The notes below the pieces were generated by a model. The model was not told the DNA's origin and searched no databases. It saw only the letters and a list, made by a program, of their open reading frames with translations. A DNA stretch of 9,489 nt from Chloroflexota bacterium (GTDB lineage: Bacteria > Chloroflexota > Anaerolineae > Caldilineales > Caldilineaceae), in the NCBI GenBank assembly GCA_018969295.1, contig JAGWYN010000084.1, positions 1-9,489 on the forward strand, read 5' to 3'. Positions 5,914-9,489 of the stretch are shown here, in pieces. Position numbers and translations under genes: made by a program. The first letter of the stretch is position 1. Each line of letters starts with the position of its first letter.

Positions 5914-8811
5914 TCAGAGCACATCGAGCTGTTTGAGCGGCTGTTCCTGATGGCTGGCCAGGACATCGGCAGCACCCATCACGACCACGCGTGCCTGCTG
6001 GTTGAGCGCGGCCAGCACATCTCCAAACTGGCGAAAATGGTCGAGTGTGGTCGAGAGAACTTCGTCGCGCATCTGCTGGCGGCGTTCTTCTGTTTCGCCG
6101 ATCAGGAAACGGATCAACGAGCTGCGTCCTTTGGCATCGGGCAATTGGTAGGCGTCGATATCGCCGATGGCCCCGATCACATTTTTGGTCAGCTCGTCTG
6201 GGCTCAGTTCGATCTGACGCAGGAGAGCGGCGGTCTGGTCGTAGACGTGCAGCGTCCTGGCCAGGTTGGGGTCTCGATAGGAGAGGAAGGTATAGAGCCC
6301 GGACTGCTTGCCAAAGCTGACGAAGGCCCCATAGGCGCCTCCTTCGGCGCGCACCTTGTCCCAAAGCCAGCTGGTCCGGATAAAATTGTTGATCACGTGG
6401 ATCGAGCCGTGGTAGGTGTAGCCGAGGGAATAGAGGTTGCCGCCTTTGCCGACATAGTTGACCTGGGCTGGGATCGCCAGCCCCTCGTCATTGCTGTGCA
6501 GGAGAGGTGCCCAGCGGGTCGGTTGCACTGAAGCTGCGGGGAGGTCGCGCAAAAAAGCTGCCAGCTGGGGCTCGACCGTGGCCCAGTGGGTGCCATCCAG
6601 GGTGACATTGACCACCCGGTTGCGGCTCTCGACCAAGGCATGGCGGACGGCCTGCAGGCTGGCCAGCACGGTCGGCCACTCATTCTCGACCTGATCGACC
6701 AGCCGACGCGCAAAAAAGAGCCCGTCGATCCCTTCCAGCTGTTCTTCGACCCAGCCGGCGGTCGTCAACCCAGCGTGCAGGCGGTTGCGCACATAGGCGT
6801 GGCCGCTGGGGATCAGGCTGCTTTCAAAGCGTGCTTTGGTTTTGAGCGCGATCTGGCGGAAGCGATCCCGATCGTCCAGATTGACAGCGAGCAGCATCTC
6901 GCGCAGGATGGCCAGCAGATCGGGCACCTGGGCGACGGTGGCTTTGGCCGAGAGCAAGAAACGTGCGGCCGGTTCGGGCTGGCCGAAGCGCTCGGAGAGA
7001 TAGGTGGAGGCACCAATTCCCCCTGTCTTGCGGTCGATGCGCTGTGAAAATTTGACGTAGCTTTCGTGGGTTGTGCCCATTTCCAGCAAGGCACGGCTGA
7101 AGAAAGGCACGTAGGGCAGCAGATCTTGGGGAACACCGGTGAGGTCAAAGGCAAGGGTCAGGTAGAGAATCCCGTTCGTAAAAAGATCCTGGAGCAGCAG
7201 TTGGGTGCCGCCGAGGTCGCCGACCCAACAGGGGATCGGTTTATTTTTCGGTTCGAGGTCGCTGAGCCGGAGCGAGGGCAGGCGAGCCAGATCTTCCGGG
7301 GAATCTGGCCGTTGTTGGCGCTCTTTGAGCAGCCGGGTGTTGTCGAGGATCTGCTTGAGCTGCTGGGGGGACAGGGCGGCCTTGTCTGCGGCAAGCTGCT
7401 GCTGTTCCTGTTCGGCCAGCTGTTGGTTGTAGCCCGGGTCCGGTTCTGCCAGCACAGCGAGCCGGTGGGGGTTGTCGAGCAGGTAGGTGCGGATCAGCCC
7501 TCCCAGCAGAGTGGGGTCGCTGTTCAGCTGCTCTTTCACGGTGGCCAGCGGCCTGGCGTAGCGAAGGGGGGTCAGCGGGTCGCGGCCGTGGGTCCAGTTT
7601 TGAAGAGCACGCAGAAAGAGGGCCAGGCCGCGCGGGAACGAACCGGTGTTGTTTTCACGCAGGCTGAATTCGATCGAATTGACCGCTGCTTCGACCATAT
7701 CGGCCTCGATGCCCTCTGCAGCCAGAGCGCCGAGTGTGGCGAGGATCAGCGACTCGGCCGCCGGAGCGGCGGCGCTGTCAACTCCTTTCATGGTCACACC
7801 AAAGGTCGGCTGGCGCAGCGTGCTGCTGAGCCCTCCCACCACATCCTCTCCCAGCCCAGAATCGACCAGCGCCTTGCGCAGCGGCGACGCCTGTGTGCCG
7901 ACCACTGCGTAGCTGAGCACCGAAAGGGCCATACGCTGGGCCGGGTCGGGGACTTCGGGCAACGCCCACTGGAGGGAGAAGAGGCTTTTGCGGCTGTGTG
8001 CGGACGTACCGTCTGCGCCAAAGCGAATTCGTGTCGAGCGGGGCTGGTCGAAGGGGGGGTGGAGCGGCACGGGGCTGGCGGCTGGCATCGCCGTAAAACC
8101 GCCCAGCACGGCGTCGAGCAGAGCCAGCCGCCGGGCAGGGTCGTCGTCGCCATAGAAAAAAATCTGGGCATTGGAGGGATGGTAGTAGGCAGCATGGAAG
8201 GCTTTGAACTGTTCGTAGGTCAGCTGGGGGATGACCTGCGGGTCGCCCCCCGAGTCCAGCCCATAGCTGTTGTCGGGAAAAAGACCTTGGCTGGCCGCCC
8301 GGTACAAGAGCGCGTCGGGCGCAGAGTAGACCCCCTTCATCTCATTGAAGACCACGCCGCGGTAGACCAGCGGAGCATCTGTCTCTTCCAGCTCATAATG
8401 CCAGCCTTCCTGGTCGAGATGATGGGGGGTCAGCAGCGGGTAAAAGACAGCGTCCAGGTAGACGTCGACCAGATTGTAGAAATCCTGCAAATTGGTGCTG
8501 GCGACCGGGTAGGTCGTCTTGTCGGGGGAGGTAAATGCATTGAGATAGGTATGCAGCGAGCCTTTGAGCAGCTGGACAAAGGGCTCTTTGAGCGGATATT
8601 TTTGGGAGCCGCCCAGCACGCAGTGTTCGAGAATGTGGGCGACGCCGGTCGAGTCGTTGGGAGGTGTACGAAAGCTGATCCCAAACACTTTATTTTCGTC
8701 GTCGTTTTCGAGGGAAAGCAGTTCGGCGCCGGTCCTGAGATGCCGATAAAACCGGGCGCGCGTGTGGATCTCTTCGATCGGTTCGTCGCGCAGCAATTCA
8801 AAGCCGTTCAT
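5914..8811 (-). CDS. M16C family zinc metallopeptidase, presequence-protease (PreP/Cym1) type
   Basis: This complete 965-residue protein is close to the usual 970-1,000 of PreP-like enzymes. The N-terminal half carries the inverted zinc motif HILEH (59-63: zinc ligands His59 and His63, catalytic base Glu62). 'GSQKYPLKEPF' and 'NAFTSPDKTTYP' follow, with the third zinc ligand Glu157 in 'GVVFNEMKG'. 'SGGDPQVIPQLTYEQF' (187-202) and 'AAYYHPSNAQIFFYG' (207-221) also match the family. A Gln-rich helical segment (about 460-500) fits the hairpin joining the two halves. The C-terminal half keeps 'VRAEGGAYGA' (820-829), where Arg821 and Tyr827 match the residues that hold the peptide C-terminus. The enzyme forms a closed chamber and degrades unfolded peptides of roughly 10-70 residues. 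No signal peptide is seen, so it is probably cytoplasmic. The start is set by AAGGAG (8824-8819) 7 bases before the ATG. All catalytic residues are intact. It lies 36 bases downstream of the MTAP-like gene and is likely co-transcribed. Confidence 0.95.
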   Translation of the reverse strand: MNGFELLRDEPIEEIHTRARFYRHLRTGAELLSLENDDENKVFGISFRTPPNDSTGVAHILEHCVLGGSQKYPLKEPFVQLLKGSLHTYLNAFTSPDKTTYPVASTNLQDFYNLVDVYLDAVFYPLLTPHHLDQEGWHYELEETDAPLVYRGVVFNEMKGVYSAPDALLYRAASQGLFPDNSYGLDSGGDPQVIPQLTYEQFKAFHAAYYHPSNAQIFFYGDDDPARRLALLDAVLGGFTAMPAASPVPLHPPFDQPRSTRIRFGADGTSAHSRKSLFSLQWALPEVPDPAQRMALSVLSYAVVGTQASPLRKALVDSGLGEDVVGGLSSTLRQPTFGVTMKGVDSAAAPAAESLILATLGALAAEGIEADMVEAAVNSIEFSLRENNTGSFPRGLALFLRALQNWTHGRDPLTPLRYARPLATVKEQLNSDPTLLGGLIRTYLLDNPHRLAVLAEPDPGYNQQLAEQEQQQLAADKAALSPQQLKQILDNTRLLKERQQRPDSPEDLARLPSLRLSDLEPKNKPIPCWVGDLGGTQLLLQDLFTNGILYLTLAFDLTGVPQDLLPYVPFFSRALLEMGTTHESYVKFSQRIDRKTGGIGASTYLSERFGQPEPAARFLLSAKATVAQVPDLLAILREMLLAVNLDDRDRFRQIALKTKARFESSLIPSGHAYVRNRLHAGLTTAGWVEEQLEGIDGLFFARRLVDQVENEWPTVLASLQAVRHALVESRNRVVNVTLDGTHWATVEPQLAAFLRDLPAASVQPTRWAPLLHSNDEGLAIPAQVNYVGKGGNLYSLGYTYHGSIHVINNFIRTSWLWDKVRAEGGAYGAFVSFGKQSGLYTFLSYRDPNLARTLHVYDQTAALLRQIELSPDELTKNVIGAIGDIDAYQLPDAKGRSSLIRFLIGETEERRQQMRDEVLSTTLDHFRQFGDVLAALNQQARVVVMGAADVLASHQEQPLKQLDVL

Positions 8812-8818
8812 GGGGTCG

Positions 8819-8824
8819 CTCCTT
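8819..8824 (-). promoter_or_regulatory. Ribosome binding site of the M16C peptidase
   Basis: AAGGAG on the minus strand with a 7-base spacer to the ATG at 8811. It lies in the 36-base gap after the upstream gene's stop codon, so the peptidase has its own strong initiation signal even if co-transcribed. Confidence 0.8.
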
Positions 8825-8847
8825 TTTCGTCGACGTGGGGCAAAAGG

Positions 8848-9489
8848 CTATGTGTGACAGCGACAGTGGTGCATTTGGCTGGACAGCTCCACAAAGGCCG
8901 GCAACATCTGCAACGTGGTGCTCAGGCTGGCACGCACCTCGCCCATTGGTGTGCGCTGGTCACGGTCGGAGGCATAGCCGCTGACTGTTGCCAGGCCAGC
9001 ATAGCACATCTTCAGCTCCTGTGCCAGTGTCACTTCGGGCACCAGGTTGTAGGTGAGCACATCGGCGCCCCAGCTGCGAAACATGCGGGCTTCGGCGCGT
9101 GTTTCTCGACGCAGGAAATCGACGCCGACCGTGACTGCGTGGGGCAGGCCTGGCAGCAGCTGTTGAATGGCTGCGGCCATGGCGGGGCAGAAAGGGGCCC
9201 CCACCCCGCCATAGTTGATGTCGAACCCGGTATGGGCCGCAGAAAAGAACGTATCTGCCTGATGGCGGGTCCAGTCGATGTAGTCGTCGACCAGGACCGG
9301 CTGGCCGCGCTGCAGCACCGGGTTGATCGCGATCCCCATGTCCCAGTTGAGAATGCGCTGCACGCCGAGCTGGCGGGCTGCAAACAACGTGGCGCGCGGG
9401 TCGGTCCGGGTTGGCAGCCCGGTGTAGGGCTGCACCCAGACTGCGGGGCCGTCGGGGGAGCGGCGCAGGGCCAGAGGGCCTGCCTCCCC
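8848..9489 (-). CDS. Divergent MTAP/purine nucleoside phosphorylase family protein, 5' end missing
   Basis: 213 residues are visible. The GTG at 9435 is internal, since 18 more open codons run to the right edge; comparison with MTAP (about 280 residues) suggests some 40-60 N-terminal residues are outside. Family features are the 'LFAARQLGVQRIL' helix-strand (35-47), 'GQPVLVDDYIDWTRHQADTFF' reading as the MTAP 'PGDxVxxDxFIDxT' segment (62-82), 'PFCP' (99-102), 'RMFRSWGADV' (135-144) and 'LVPEVTLAQE' (149-158). Together they are hard to explain otherwise. MTAP-type enzymes cleave methylthioadenosine or purine nucleosides with phosphate. Here the usual 'TACGSL' phosphate loop reads 'NWDMGIAINP' (48-57), 'EGPRFSSRAE' reads 'DFLRRETRAE', 'MTTVPE' reads 'YNLVPE', and the purine-binding 'TDYD' Asp pair reads 'SGYA'. 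The family call is firm; the reaction is not. The C-terminus is the unusual HHCRCHT. The ending TAG is 36 bases before the peptidase gene. Confidence 0.8.
   Translation of the reverse strand, partial: GEAGPLALRRSPDGPAVWVQPYTGLPTRTDPRATLFAARQLGVQRILNWDMGIAINPVLQRGQPVLVDDYIDWTRHQADTFFSAAHTGFDINYGGVGAPFCPAMAAAIQQLLPGLPHAVTVGVDFLRRETRAEARMFRSWGADVLTYNLVPEVTLAQELKMCYAGLATVSGYASDRDQRTPMGEVRASLSTTLQMLPAFVELSSQMHHCRCHT

Noticed and set aside
5950..6531. A 193-codon plus-strand frame opposite the peptidase gene
   Set aside because: It is the mirror of conserved M16C coding sequence. Such antisense frames stay open by codon bias and often look protein-like; no start signal or family match is seen.
6586..7047. 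A 153-codon plus-strand frame opposite the peptidase gene
   Set aside because: Same reason as the frame at 5950-6531: it mirrors well-conserved peptidase codons and has no independent support.
5914..8811. Possibility that the M16C protein is an inactive non-catalytic homologue
   Set aside because: HxxEH, the downstream Glu157 and the Arg821/Tyr827 pair are all present, so it should be an active peptidase.
9433..9435. GTG at 9435 (minus strand) as the start of the MTAP-like gene
   Set aside because: Eighteen more codons upstream are open to the edge, and the family needs an additional N-terminal region that would be lost with this start.

Overview
This 9,489-base stretch is GC-rich bacterial DNA with dense protein coding and no visible RNA gene, insertion sequence or CRISPR array. 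The best taxonomic guess is Chloroflexota (Anaerolineae/Caldilineae type). That rests on the long secreted protein of bacterial Ig-like repeats ending in 'YLP' motifs, the lipoprotein solute-binding protein with an Ala/Pro/Glu-rich linker, and a stand-alone M16C (PreP-like) peptidase. This is inference from gene style; no marker gene is present.

Layout: (1) The left edge to 4304 (+) is the 3' part of a very large surface or secreted protein. It has one partial and eleven complete Ig-like (Big_3-type) repeats, then a Big_9/cadherin-like domain, an unnamed beta-rich domain and a tail with two YLP motifs. The apparent start at 12 is an internal GTG; the frame is open to the left edge. (2) 4423-5289 (+) is a lipoprotein substrate-binding protein of the polar amino-acid ABC type, with a clear ribosome binding site and no permease or ATPase gene in the window. 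(3) 5347-5856 (+) is a small flavin reductase of the FMN-binding split-barrel family. (4) After a short convergent gap with a hairpin, the minus strand holds a 965-residue M16C metallopeptidase (5914-8811). (5) Upstream of it on the same strand, 36 bases away, is a purine nucleoside phosphorylase/MTAP-family protein (8848 to the right edge, 5' end missing).

The plus-strand genes do not form an obvious pathway. They look like a surface protein, a nutrient-binding lipoprotein and an electron-supply enzyme that happen to be adjacent. The two minus-strand genes are close enough to be co-transcribed. Both families recycle small molecules: the peptidase degrades peptides and MTAP-type enzymes salvage nucleosides.

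The points most worth a second look are the MTAP-like protein, whose fold-level motifs are kept while several positions known to bind phosphate and purine are changed; the three-repeat periodicity inside the Ig array; the doubled YLP tail; and the near absence of lysine and cysteine in the giant protein. I did not find a convincing new multi-gene system.
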